64,000 nt of DNA from NCBI RefSeq assembly GCF_018614615.1, contig NZ_JAGGOK010000005.1, forward strand, positions 45,616 to 109,615, written 5' to 3'. The stretch is from Streptomyces sp. ISL-100. Lineage in GTDB: Bacteria; Actinomycetota; Actinomycetes; Streptomycetales; Streptomycetaceae. The translations under genes were made by a program, and so were the position numbers. Shown here in pieces: positions 18,572 through 26,610 of this stretch; position 1 is the first letter of the stretch, and each line of letters begins with the position of its first letter. The notes below the pieces were generated by a model that saw nothing but the letters and a program-made list of their open reading frames with translations, had not been told where the DNA came from and searched no databases.

Positions 18572-19297
18572 TCAGTGCGCGATGCCCACCACCAGCCAGA
18601 TGAAGGCCACTCCCGCGACCGTGCACAGCAGCGTGGAGCGGGCGGGGTGTTCGTGGTGGGCCTCGGGCAGGATTTCGGCGGCCGCGAGGTAGAGCAGTGC
18701 GCCGCCGAAGAAGCCCAGGTAGCTGCCGAGAAGTTCCTCCGGAAGGTTGAACAGGAGAGTGGACGCCGCGCCCGCCACCGGCGCCAGCGCGTCCGCGAAC
18801 AGCATCGCCACGGCCTTTCGGCGCGCGTTCCCGTAGACGCTCGTGAGCGTGTACGTGTTGAATCCGTCGGCGAAGTCGTGGGTGACGACGGCGAGCGCGA
18901 CGGTCGTGCCCATGCCCTCGCCCACCTGGAAGGCCGCGCCGATCGCGATGCCGTCCATCAGGCTGTGGCCGACCATCGCGCCCGCCGCCGTCAGCCCCAC
19001 CTGAGGGACGCGTTCCGCGCTCGTACCGCCGTGCGCCGCCTGGCGTCCGGCGAGCAGGCGCTCCACCAAGTGGGCCACCAGGAAGCCGCCGACGAAGAGC
19101 AGAAGTGCCTGCGGTACGCCGAACACTTCGCCGTCCGCGGCCTCCAGCGCCTCCGGCAGCAGATCCAGGCCGACGACGCCCAGCATCAGTCCGCCGGCCA
19201 GGCCCAGCACCAAGTGGCGGCGGTCGGTGACGCGCAGCGCCACCCAGCCACCGAAGAGCGTCATGAGGAACGCGCCGAGCGCGACGAACACCGCCAT
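18572..19297 (-). CDS. ZIP family metal transporter inside the cobalamin cluster
   Basis: The 241-residue protein has about seven or eight hydrophobic helices and the ZIP metal-site motifs VGHSLMDGIAIGAAF and VTHDFADGFNTYTLTS, plus PEAHHEH before the last helices. ZIP proteins move divalent metals (Zn, Fe, Mn, Co) into the cytoplasm. Its place between the two halves of the cob cluster, divergent from cobM, makes cobalt a reasonable guess, but zinc is the commonest substrate. No riboswitch precedes it. Its 3' end comes within five bases of the cobI stop on the opposite strand. Confidence 0.88.
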   Translation of the reverse strand: MAVFVALGAFLMTLFGGWVALRVTDRRHLVLGLAGGLMLGVVGLDLLPEALEAADGEVFGVPQALLLFVGGFLVAHLVERLLAGRQAAHGGTSAERVPQVGLTAAGAMVGHSLMDGIAIGAAFQVGEGMGTTVALAVVTHDFADGFNTYTLTSVYGNARRKAVAMLFADALAPVAGAASTLLFNLPEELLGSYLGFFGGALLYLAAAEILPEAHHEHPARSTLLCTVAGVAFIWLVVGIAH

Positions 19298-19308
19298 GTG
19301 CTCTTGCT

Positions 19309-19362
19309 AGTCGATTGACCCCCTGCTTCGCACATCCAAGATCAGTTTCAAGTCGATTCACC
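19309..19362. promoter_or_regulatory. Paired AGTCGATTSACC direct repeat in the ZIP/cobM divergent region
   Basis: AGTCGATTGACC (19309-19320) and AGTCGATTCACC (19351-19362) are identical at 11 of 12 bases and begin 42 bases apart, about four helical turns. They sit between two divergent genes and could bind a regulator of either. No known operator is recognised, and no B12 box is present here. Confidence 0.35.
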
Positions 19363-19388
19363 GTTGATTCCCGAGAGGAACCCCACTC

Positions 19389-20252
19389 ATGGCCGATGCC
19401 CCCACCGGCAAGGTGACCTTCGTGGGCGCCGGCCCCGGCGCCGCGGACCTGCTGACCTTCCGTGCCGCGCGCGCGATCGCCGACGCGGATGTGGTGATCT
19501 GGGCGGCGAGCCTCGTACAGGCCGAGATCCTGGAGCACGCGCGCGAGGGCGCCGAGATCCTCGACTCCGCCGCGATGTCCCTGGAGGACGTGGTCGCGGT
19601 GTACGAGCGGGCCGTGCGGGACGGGTTGAAGGTGGCCCGGGTGCACTCCGGCGACCCCGCGCTGTGGGGCGGCACGCAGGAGCAGGTCGACCGGTGCGAC
19701 GAGCTGGGTCTGGACGTCGAGATCGTGCCGGGGGTCTCGTCGTTCTCGGCCGTTGCCGCGATCGCGCAGCGCGAGCTGACTATTCCCGAGGTCGCGCAGT
19801 CGGTGATCCTCACCCGGCTCGGAGGCGGCAAGACGCCCATGCCGCCCGGTGAGGAAGTGCGGGAGTTCGCTCGGCACGGCACGACGATGGCCGTCTTCCT
19901 GTCGGCGGCCCGGTCCGGGCAGCTGACGGCGGAGCTGCTGGAGGGCGGCTACCCGACGGACACGCCGGTCGTCATCGCGTACCAGGTCACCTGGCCCGAG
20001 GAGTTGGTGCTGCGCTGCACCATCGCCACGCTGGAGGAGACGGTCAAGGAGCACAAGCTCTGGAAGCACACGCTCTTCCTCGTCGGGCCCGCCCTCTCCG
20101 CCTCCGGTACACGCTCGCACCTCTACCACCCGGGGCACTTCCACGGGTTCCGGCGGGCCGACCGGACCGCGCGGGCCGCACTGCGCGCGTCGCAGAAGTC
20201 CGCGGATGTGAGTGCGGAGAAGGCGAAGAAGGCGGAGAAGTCCGGGTCATGA
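19389..20252 (+). CDS. cobM: Precorrin-4 C11-methyltransferase CobM
   Basis: The 287-residue SAM-dependent enzyme methylates C11 of precorrin-4. Signature stretches are KVTFVGAGPGAADLLTFRAARAI, VARVHSGDPALWGGTQEQ, EIVPGVSSFSAVAA and GGKTPMP. A lysine/alanine-rich tail (KSADVSAEKAKKAEKSGS) extends past the usual end. AGAGGAA precedes the ATG. It heads the second rightward cob operon and ends in a 4-bp overlap with cobL. Confidence 0.95.
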   Translation: MADAPTGKVTFVGAGPGAADLLTFRAARAIADADVVIWAASLVQAEILEHAREGAEILDSAAMSLEDVVAVYERAVRDGLKVARVHSGDPALWGGTQEQVDRCDELGLDVEIVPGVSSFSAVAAIAQRELTIPEVAQSVILTRLGGGKTPMPPGEEVREFARHGTTMAVFLSAARSGQLTAELLEGGYPTDTPVVIAYQVTWPEELVLRCTIATLEETVKEHKLWKHTLFLVGPALSASGTRSHLYHPGHFHGFRRADRTARAALRASQKSADVSAEKAKKAEKSGS

Positions 20253-21547
20253 TCACTGTTGTCGGTACGGGGACGGGCGCCCCGCTCTCCCCCGACGCCC
20301 GCGCGGCGCTCGACGCCGCCGGGCTTGTCGTCGGCGGGCGGCGGCATTTGGACGCCGCCGGGCTCCCCGACGGGGTGGCCCGGGTGGTCCTGGGGCCGCT
20401 CGCGCCCGCGCTGGACGCGGTCGCGGAGCACCTGGCCAAGCGGGCGGACAGCGCGGATGCCGGGGTTGTGGTGCTGGCATCGGGCGATCCGGGTTTCTTC
20501 GGGATCGTACGGGCGCTGGCGGAGCGGTTCGGTGCGGACGCCCTGGATGTACGTCCGGGGGCGCCCTCCGTCGCGGTCGCCTTCGCGCGGCTCGGGCTGC
20601 CGTGGGACGACGCGGTCGTCGTCAGCGCGCACGGGCGGGCGCTGCGTACCGCCGTGAACGTGTGCCGCGCGCACCCGAAGACGGCCGTCCTGACCGGGCC
20701 CGGCGCCGGGCCCGCCGAACTGGGCGCCGCGCTGGCTCGTACCGGCATCGAACGTACCCTCGTCGTCGCGTCCGCGCTCGGCGATCCGGACGGGGGCGAG
20801 AGCGTCGAGCACCTTTCGCCCGGCGAGGCTGCCGCGCGCGACTGGCCGGCGGCGGTCAGCGTCGTCGTATGCCTGGACGAGTCGCGGGCGCTCGCGCCGG
20901 CGCAGCGGACGGTCGGGGGGCGGGGTATCGGGCCGGCTCAATGGGCGCTGCCCGAGACCGCGTTCGAGCACCGCGATTCGATGATCACGAAGTTCGAGGT
21001 ACGGGCGCTGGCGCTCGCCAGGCTCGGCCCGCGCCTGGGTGACCTGGTGTGGGACATCGGGGCGGGGTCGGGGTCCATGGCCGTGGAGTGCGTGCGGCTG
21101 GGGGCTGCGGCGATCGCGGTGGAGAAGACCTGCGACGGCGTGGAACGTATCCGGGCGAACGCCGCCGCGCACGGGGTCGACCTACAGACGGTGCACGGCG
21201 CGGCGCCGACGGTCCTGTCCCAACTCCCTGAACCCGACGCGGTGTTCGTCGGCGGGGGCGGGCGTGAGCTGCCCGCCATCGTCGCGGCGTGCGCGCGCAG
21301 TGCGCGGCGCACGGTCGTGGTCGCCCTGGCGGCGCTCGACCGGGTGCCGGCGGTACGGGCGGCCCTTGCGTCCGCCGGGTTCGAACCCGAGGGCGTACTG
21401 CTGCAGTCGTCCCGGCTCGCGCCGCTGCCCGGGGACGTGACCCGGCTGGCGGCCGCCAACCCTGTCTTTCTGCTGTGGGGACATCGCCCCGCGGATCCAG
21501 ACCCGGATCGAGATCCAGATCCGGCAATTGAAGGAGCAGTTCAGTGA
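20249..21547 (+). CDS. cobL: Precorrin-6Y C5,15-methyltransferase (decarboxylating) CobL
   Basis: The 432-residue bifunctional enzyme methylates C5 and C15 and removes the C12 acetate carboxyl. The N-terminal CbiE-like tetrapyrrole methyltransferase domain (ITVVGTGTGAPLSP; VLASGDPGFFGIVRAL) covers about residues 1-215. The C-terminal CbiT-like domain starts near 240, with its SAM-binding motif VWDIGAGSGSMAVECVRLGA at about 264. Both halves look intact. Four-base overlaps join it to cobM and to the cbiG-cobJ fusion. The C-terminus ends in an Asp/Pro-rich run (DPDPDRDPDPAIE). Confidence 0.95.
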   Translation: MITVVGTGTGAPLSPDARAALDAAGLVVGGRRHLDAAGLPDGVARVVLGPLAPALDAVAEHLAKRADSADAGVVVLASGDPGFFGIVRALAERFGADALDVRPGAPSVAVAFARLGLPWDDAVVVSAHGRALRTAVNVCRAHPKTAVLTGPGAGPAELGAALARTGIERTLVVASALGDPDGGESVEHLSPGEAAARDWPAAVSVVVCLDESRALAPAQRTVGGRGIGPAQWALPETAFEHRDSMITKFEVRALALARLGPRLGDLVWDIGAGSGSMAVECVRLGAAAIAVEKTCDGVERIRANAAAHGVDLQTVHGAAPTVLSQLPEPDAVFVGGGGRELPAIVAACARSARRTVVVALAALDRVPAVRAALASAGFEPEGVLLQSSRLAPLPGDVTRLAAANPVFLLWGHRPADPDPDRDPDPAIEGAVQ

Positions 21548-23385
21548 TCGGCCTCATCTCCGCCACGGCGGCAGGCGCCGCGGCCCGCGACCGGCTGGCC
21601 GCGGCCTGGCCCGGGCGTACGCAGGTGTACGACGGCCCGGTGCGGGAGGCCGTCGGGCGCGCCTTCGCGGAATGCGAGCAGTTGGTGTGCTTCCTCGCGA
21701 CGGGTGCGGTTGTGCGGCTGGTGGCCCCGCTCCTCGCGGACAAGGCGTCCGACCCGGGTGTGGTGTGCGTCGACGAGGCGCAGCGCCACGCGGTGTCGCT
21801 CATCGGCGGCCACGGCGGCGGCGCGAACGAGCTGGCGCTCGCGGTGTCGGCCGTCCTGGGCTGCGCCCCGGTGATCACGACGGCGACGGACGCCACGGAC
21901 GTACCCGGCCTGGACACCCTGGGCTGGCCCGTCGAGGGCGCGACGGCCGCCGTGACGCGAGCCATCCTGGACGGCACCCCGGTCACGCTGGAAGCGGACA
22001 CGGTGTGGCCGCTGCCGCCACTGCCGTCCAATGTGGCGGCGACGCATGCGGCGTCCGGCATGGCCGAGGCGGCTGCGGCCGCTGCCGTGCCCGTCGGCGG
22101 GCTCCCGGGGGCCATGGCCGCGACTGTTGCGGCCGGTGTCCTCGCCGAAGCCGCCTCGGCCGCCGCCGGGTCGGCGAAGGACGCGGCGCCAACCGCCGTG
22201 CTGCGCGTCACCGACCGCGTCGTCGACATCGGCGAGCGGGAGGTCGTGCTGCGGCCGCCGTCGCTCGTCGTCGGCGTGGGCGCCAGCAAGGGCGCGTCCG
22301 GCGATGAGGTGTTCGGGCTCGTGGAGGAGGCGCTGGCCTCCGCCGGTCTCTCGGTGCGCTCCGTCGCCGCCCTCGCGACCGTCGACGCCAAGGCCGAAGA
22401 GGCCGGGATCGTGGAAGCGGCAGCTCGGCTGGGAGTGCCTCTGCGGACGTACACCGCCGAGGAGTTGGCCCGTATCGACGTACCGAATCCCTCGGGGGCT
22501 CCGCTCGCCGCCGTCGGCACGCCGTCCGTCGCGGAGGCCTCCGCGCTCGTCGGCGGGGGTGAACTCCTCGTACCCAAGCGGAAGTCCACGCCCGAGGGGC
22601 GTGCGGCGATGGCCACCTGCGCCGTCGTGCGCAAGGAGCCGCGTGGGCGGCTCGCAGTCGTCGGCCTCGGGCCCGGCGCACGCGATCTGCTGACGCCGCG
22701 CGCCCGGGACGAGATCCGGCGCGCCTCGGTGCTCGTCGGGCTCGATCAGTACGTCGACCAGATCCGGGACCTGCTGCGGCCGGGGACGCGCGTCCTGGAG
22801 TCGGGGCTTGGCGCCGAGGAGGAGCGGGCCCGTACCGCCGTCGCGGAGGCCCGCGCCGGGCACGCGGTCGCGCTGATCGGGTCGGGTGACGCGGGCGTGT
22901 ACGCCATGGCGTCGCCCGCGCTCGCCGAGGCGAGCGACGACATCGACGTCGTCGGCGTACCGGGGGTTACGGCGGCGCTCGCCGCCGCCGCGATCCTGGG
23001 CGCGCCGCTCGGCCACGACCACGTCTCGATCAGCCTCTCCGACCTGCACACGCCGTGGGAGGTCATCGAGCGGCGCGTACGGGCCGCCGCCGAGGCCGAC
23101 ATCGTCGTGACGTTCTACAACCCCCGCAGCCGGGGCCGCGACTGGCAGCTCCCCAAGGCGCTGTCGATCCTCGCAGAGCACCGCGAGCCGACGACGCCGG
23201 TCGGTGTCGTACGCAACGCCTCGCGACCGGACGGAACCAGCCGCCTCACCACGATCGCCGCGCTCGACCCGGCGACCGTCGACATGATGACCGTCGTGGT
23301 CGTCGGCAACACCGCCGCACGCGAGATCGCCGGCCGCATGGTGACGCCGCGCGGCTACCGCTGGCAGCAGACGGAGGGTTCGTAA
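21544..23385 (+). CDS. cobJ: CbiG-CobJ fusion: cobalt-precorrin-5A hydrolase-like / precorrin-3B C17-methyltransferase
   Basis: This 613-residue fusion has a CbiG part at residues 1 to about 365 (CFLATGAVVRLVAPLLADKASDPGVV..., ISLIGGHGGGANELA, and the CbiG C-terminal domain LVVGVGASKGASGDEVFGLVEEAL). The CobJ/CbiH methyltransferase follows from about 368 (RLAVVGLGPGARDLLTPRA; LIGSGDAGVYAMASP; VPGVTAALAAAAILGAPLGHD; TFYNPRSRGRDW). CobJ performs C17 methylation and ring contraction; CbiG opens the delta-lactone in the early-cobalt route. An alanine-rich insert in the CbiG half (about residues 160-220) looks like a linker. The GTG start overlaps cobL. Confidence 0.93.
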   Translation: MIGLISATAAGAAARDRLAAAWPGRTQVYDGPVREAVGRAFAECEQLVCFLATGAVVRLVAPLLADKASDPGVVCVDEAQRHAVSLIGGHGGGANELALAVSAVLGCAPVITTATDATDVPGLDTLGWPVEGATAAVTRAILDGTPVTLEADTVWPLPPLPSNVAATHAASGMAEAAAAAAVPVGGLPGAMAATVAAGVLAEAASAAAGSAKDAAPTAVLRVTDRVVDIGEREVVLRPPSLVVGVGASKGASGDEVFGLVEEALASAGLSVRSVAALATVDAKAEEAGIVEAAARLGVPLRTYTAEELARIDVPNPSGAPLAAVGTPSVAEASALVGGGELLVPKRKSTPEGRAAMATCAVVRKEPRGRLAVVGLGPGARDLLTPRARDEIRRASVLVGLDQYVDQIRDLLRPGTRVLESGLGAEEERARTAVAEARAGHAVALIGSGDAGVYAMASPALAEASDDIDVVGVPGVTAALAAAAILGAPLGHDHVSISLSDLHTPWEVIERRVRAAAEADIVVTFYNPRSRGRDWQLPKALSILAEHREPTTPVGVVRNASRPDGTSRLTTIAALDPATVDMMTVVVVGNTAAREIAGRMVTPRGYRWQQTEGS

Positions 23386-23996
23386 TGACCACTGACAGGG
23401 TTGTGCATCCCATCGAGCAGGAGTCCTTCCGGCGCCTGCGCTCCCGCCTCGACACGTCGCACTTCGCGCCGCTGACGCGGGCCGTCGTGGAGCGGGTCAT
23501 CCACTCCGCGGCGGATCTGGAGTACGCCACCGACCTGGTCTGCGACGAGCGCACGCTCGAAGCCGCGCACGCCGCGCTGCACGCAGGTGCGCCGGTCGTC
23601 GTGGACGTGGAGATGGTCGCGGCGGGAATCACCCGGCGCGAGACCGTGTGCCGGCTGAGGGAGGCTGTGGCGGGGCCGGACCTGACCCGCAGCGCGCACG
23701 CGATCAGGCTGGCGTACGAGCAGGTGGGGCCCGGCGCCGTGTGGGTGATCGGCTGCGCGCCCACGGCGCTGGAGGAGCTGCTGGTCCTGGACGCCGAACC
23801 CGCGCTCGTCATCGGCCTGCCGGTCGGCTTCGTCGGGGCGGCCGAGTCCAAGGCGGCGCTGCGCGAGAGCGGGCTGCCGGCTGTCAGCAACGTCTCGGAG
23901 AAGGGCGGTTCGGCGGTCGCTGCGGCGGCGCTGAACGCCCTGCTCTACACCTCGATCACCCCCCTCACCACCCCCCTCACCAAGGAGAACGCGTGA
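23385..23996 (+). CDS. cobH: Precorrin-8X methylmutase CobH
   Basis: The 203-residue enzyme moves the C11 methyl to C12, converting precorrin-8X to hydrogenobyrinate. Conserved parts are HPIEQESFRRLRSRLDTSHF, IHSAADLEYATDLV with the probable catalytic histidine, VVVDVEMVAAGITRR, and IGLPVGFVGAAESKAALRESGLP. The ATG shares a base with the preceding TAA stop. A longer in-frame ORF reaching back to 23055 overlaps cobJ and is not used. The stop overlaps the cbiX GTG. Confidence 0.95.
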   Translation: MTTDRVVHPIEQESFRRLRSRLDTSHFAPLTRAVVERVIHSAADLEYATDLVCDERTLEAAHAALHAGAPVVVDVEMVAAGITRRETVCRLREAVAGPDLTRSAHAIRLAYEQVGPGAVWVIGCAPTALEELLVLDAEPALVIGLPVGFVGAAESKAALRESGLPAVSNVSEKGGSAVAAAALNALLYTSITPLTTPLTKENA

Positions 23997-24913
23997 CCAC
24001 CGCGCCCCCCGCACTGCTCATCGCCGGACACGGCACCCGCGACGAAGCCGGAGCCGGCGCGTTCCGCGACTTCGTCGAGGAGCTGGGCAGGCGTCACCCC
24101 GAACTGCCCGTCGCGGGCGGCTTCATCGAGCTGTCCCCGCCGCCGCTCGGCGACGCGGTGACGTCGTTGGTCGAGCGGGGTGTCACTCGCTTCGCGGCCG
24201 TTCCCCTGATGCTGGTCTCCGCCGGTCACGCCAAGGGCGACATACCGGCGGCGCTGTCCCGCGAGAAGGAGCGCCACCCCGGGATCTCGTACACCTACGG
24301 CCGTCCGCTCGGCCCGCACCCGGGTCTGCTCGCGGTGCTGGAGCGTCGGGTCGACGAGGTGCTCGGCGACCTCGACCGGTCCGAGGTGACCGTGCTGCTG
24401 GTGGGCCGGGGCTCGACCGATCCGGACGCCAACGCCGAGGTGTACAAGGCGGCACGACTGTTCTGGGAGGGACGTGGGTATGCGGGTGTGGAAACCGCGT
24501 TCGTCTCGCTCGCCGCACCCGACGTGCCGGGCGGACTCGACCGCTGCACGAAGCTCGGGGCCAAGCACATCGTGGTCCTGCCGTACTTCCTCTTCACCGG
24601 GATCCTGCCGGACCGGGTGCGGCAGCAGACTCGGGACTGGGCCGAGGCGCACCCCGCGACCGGGGTGACTTCGGCCGATGTGATCGGCCCCACCGAGGAG
24701 TTGATGGACCTCGTGATGGAGCGCTACCGGGAGGCAGTGAAGGGTGACCTGCGCATGAACTGCGACTCCTGCGTCTACCGCATCGCCCTGCCCGGCTTCG
24801 AGGACAAGGTGGGAGCGCCGCAGCAGCCGCACTTCCACCCGGACGACGACGGCCACCACCATCACCACCCTCACCCTCACCCTCACCCAGGCAGCCATGC
24901 ACACGCCCACTGA
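23993..24913 (+). CDS. cbiX: CbiX-type sirohydrochlorin chelatase with MxCxxC and His-rich tail
   Basis: This 306-residue long-form CbiX has two tandem chelatase half-domains (LLIAGHGTRDEAGAGAFRDFVEELG; VTVLLVGRGSTDPDANAEVYK). Probable metal histidines include His in AGHGTR and VSAGHAKGD. The C-terminus has MNCDSC (Cys257, Cys260), the MxCxxC arrangement reported to hold an iron-sulfur cluster in Bacillus megaterium CbiX, and then a long His-rich tail (about residues 280-306). These traits favour cobalt insertion into sirohydrochlorin, an early step, although siroheme ferrochelatase cannot be excluded. It overlaps cobH by 4 bp and cobC by 17. Confidence 0.92.
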   Translation: MTTAPPALLIAGHGTRDEAGAGAFRDFVEELGRRHPELPVAGGFIELSPPPLGDAVTSLVERGVTRFAAVPLMLVSAGHAKGDIPAALSREKERHPGISYTYGRPLGPHPGLLAVLERRVDEVLGDLDRSEVTVLLVGRGSTDPDANAEVYKAARLFWEGRGYAGVETAFVSLAAPDVPGGLDRCTKLGAKHIVVLPYFLFTGILPDRVRQQTRDWAEAHPATGVTSADVIGPTEELMDLVMERYREAVKGDLRMNCDSCVYRIALPGFEDKVGAPQQPHFHPDDDGHHHHHPHPHPHPGSHAHAH

Positions 24914-25961
24914 CGTCGCCACGCACGACCTGAGTCACCACGGAGACGCCGAGGTCCGCGAGGGTGATCTCACCGATCTCGCGGTCAATGTACGGGCGGA
25001 CACTCCCCCGGCCTGGCTCAAGGCCCGCATCGCCGCGTCCCTGGACTCGCTCGCGGCCTACCCGGACGGGCGGGCCGCGCGCGCGGCGGTCGCGGAGCGG
25101 CACGGGCTGCCGGTGGATCGGGTACTGCTGACGGCGGGCGCGGCGGAGGCGTTCGTGCTGCTCGCACGGGCTCTGGCGGTGCGCCGACCCGTCGTCGTAC
25201 ACCCCCAGTTCACGGAGCCGGAGGCGGCGCTGCGGGACGCGGGCCACGAGGTCGGCCGCGTTCTGCTGCGCGAGGAGGACGGCTTCCGGCTCGCTCCGGC
25301 GGACGTCCCCGAGGACGCGGAACTGGTGATGATCGGCAACCCGACCAATCCCACGTCCGTCCTGCACCCGGCGTCCGCCATTGCCGGGCTGGCCCGGCCG
25401 GGGCGGACGCTGGTGGTCGACGAGGCGTTCATGGACGCGGTGCCGGGCGAGCCGGAGGCGTTGGCGGGGCGTACGGACGTACCCGGCCTCGTCGTGCTCC
25501 GCAGCCTGACCAAGACCTGGGGTCTGGCGGGCCTGCGCATCGGTTACGTCCTGGCCGACCCGGCGACAATCTCCGCGCTGGAGCGCGCGCAGCCGCTGTG
25601 GCCGGTGTCGACGCCGGCGCTGACCGCCGCGCAGGCGTGCGTCGGTCCGGCGGCGCTCGCGGAGGCGACGCGGGCCGCGCGGCGGGTGGCCGCCGACCGG
25701 GCGCATCTGCTGGCCGGGCTGGCGGAGTTCGACGAGGTACGGGCGGTGGAGGCCGCGGAGGGTCCTTTCGTACTCGTACGGATGGAACGGGCCGACGAGG
25801 TACGGGAACGCCTGCGGAGCCTGGGCTTCGCGGTGCGGCGGGGGGACACGTTCCCGGGCCTGGGCCCGCAGTGGCTCCGCCTGGCCGTGCGCGACCGGGC
25901 CACGACAGGCCGCTTCCTCCAGGCCCTGGACCAGGCACTGACGCTGGTGAGCCGCTGACAC
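24897..25961 (+). CDS. cobC: CobC-like PLP aminotransferase-fold protein (threonine-phosphate decarboxylase type)
   Basis: The 353-residue product belongs to the histidinol-phosphate aminotransferase-like family. The expected N-terminus is present (HHGDAEVREGDLTDLAVNVRADTPPAWL), with IGNPTNPTS, VVDEAFMDAVPGE and the PLP-lysine region RSLTKTWGLAGLRIGYVLADP. In cobalamin clusters this family supplies the (R)-1-amino-2-propanol side chain by decarboxylating threonine phosphate. A biosynthetic histidinol-phosphate aminotransferase role is less likely given the context. The ATG lies within the histidine-rich end of cbiX. It is the last gene of the second cob operon. Confidence 0.88.
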
Positions 25962-25980
25962 CGGCGGTGCCTGCGGCGCT

Positions 25981-26075
25981 GCTCCCCTACCCGCCCCTTC
26001 CCGAAACCGGGGGCAAGCCCCCGGTCTCCCGACGCCCTACGGGCGTGTCCTCAAACGCCGGACGGGCTGGGCTGG
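25981..26075. repeat. REP-like repeat, copy C, with hairpin after cobC
   Basis: Head CCCGCCCCTTCCCG, a perfect hairpin ACCGGGGGC/GCCCCCGGT at 26006-26025, then the core TCCTCAAACGCCGGACGG at 26048-26070. It lies 20 bp after cobC and could act as the operon's terminator. Confidence 0.8.
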
Positions 26076-26159
26076 GCGGGCTGAGCGGGCATGTCGCGCG
26101 CAGCGACGGACGCCTGCTCCGCGGCCGCATGTCGCTCGGCGGCACATTGCCACCGAGCG

Positions 26160-26595
26160 ACATATCCAGCCCCTCCGGCGTTGCGAGGAGCGCAGCCTGG
26201 GGCAGCAGCCCACCCGGCCACTTCAGCCCGTCCGGCGTTTGAGAAGCAGGGCCCGGGGCGGAGCCCCAGCTGCCCGCCCCCGGCGACTCCAGCCTTCCGG
26301 CGCTTGAGGACCCGGGCCCGAGGCAGCACCCCAACCGCCCACCCCCGGCAACTCCACCCCGTCCGGTGTTCGAGGACCCGGGCCCGAGGCAACACCCCCA
26401 CCGTCCACCCCCGCCACTCCAGCCGTCCGGCGCTTGAAGGCCAGGCCAAGGGGCAACGCCCCAACCGCCCGCCCCCGGCCACTTCAGCCCGTCCGGCGTT
26501 TGAGGACCGGGTCCGGGGCAGCGCCCCCACGCGGCGGAGCCGCAAAGTGTCACAGCGGGAAGGGGCGGGTCGGGGAAGAGCCCCGCAGGGCACGC
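26160..26595. repeat. Tandem array of about six repeat cores in reverse orientation
   Basis: This 436-base stretch has no credible gene. Cores related to CCGTCCGGCGTTTGAGGA recur near 26165, 26224, 26290, 26354, 26420 and 26484, so the period is about 59-66 bases. Each is followed by a G/C-rich spacer such as CCCGGGCCCGAGGCAACACC. They are the reverse complement of the copy C core. The right end carries CGCGGCGGAGCCGCA and GGGAAGGGGCGGG, which recur at 37868-37920. Short ORFs across the array only reflect repeat periodicity. Confidence 0.8.
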
Positions 26596-26610
26596 CCGCC
26601 CCCTTCCGCG

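Noticed and set aside
24850..24913. Histidine-rich end of cbiX as an artefact or purification tag
   Set aside because: The His-rich tail is a natural feature of long-form CbiX and cobC starts within it, so it is genuine coding sequence.
26160..26595. CRISPR array resembling regular repeat-spacer units
   Set aside because: Units differ from each other across their whole length, the spacing varies, spacers are themselves related, and no cas genes are nearby.
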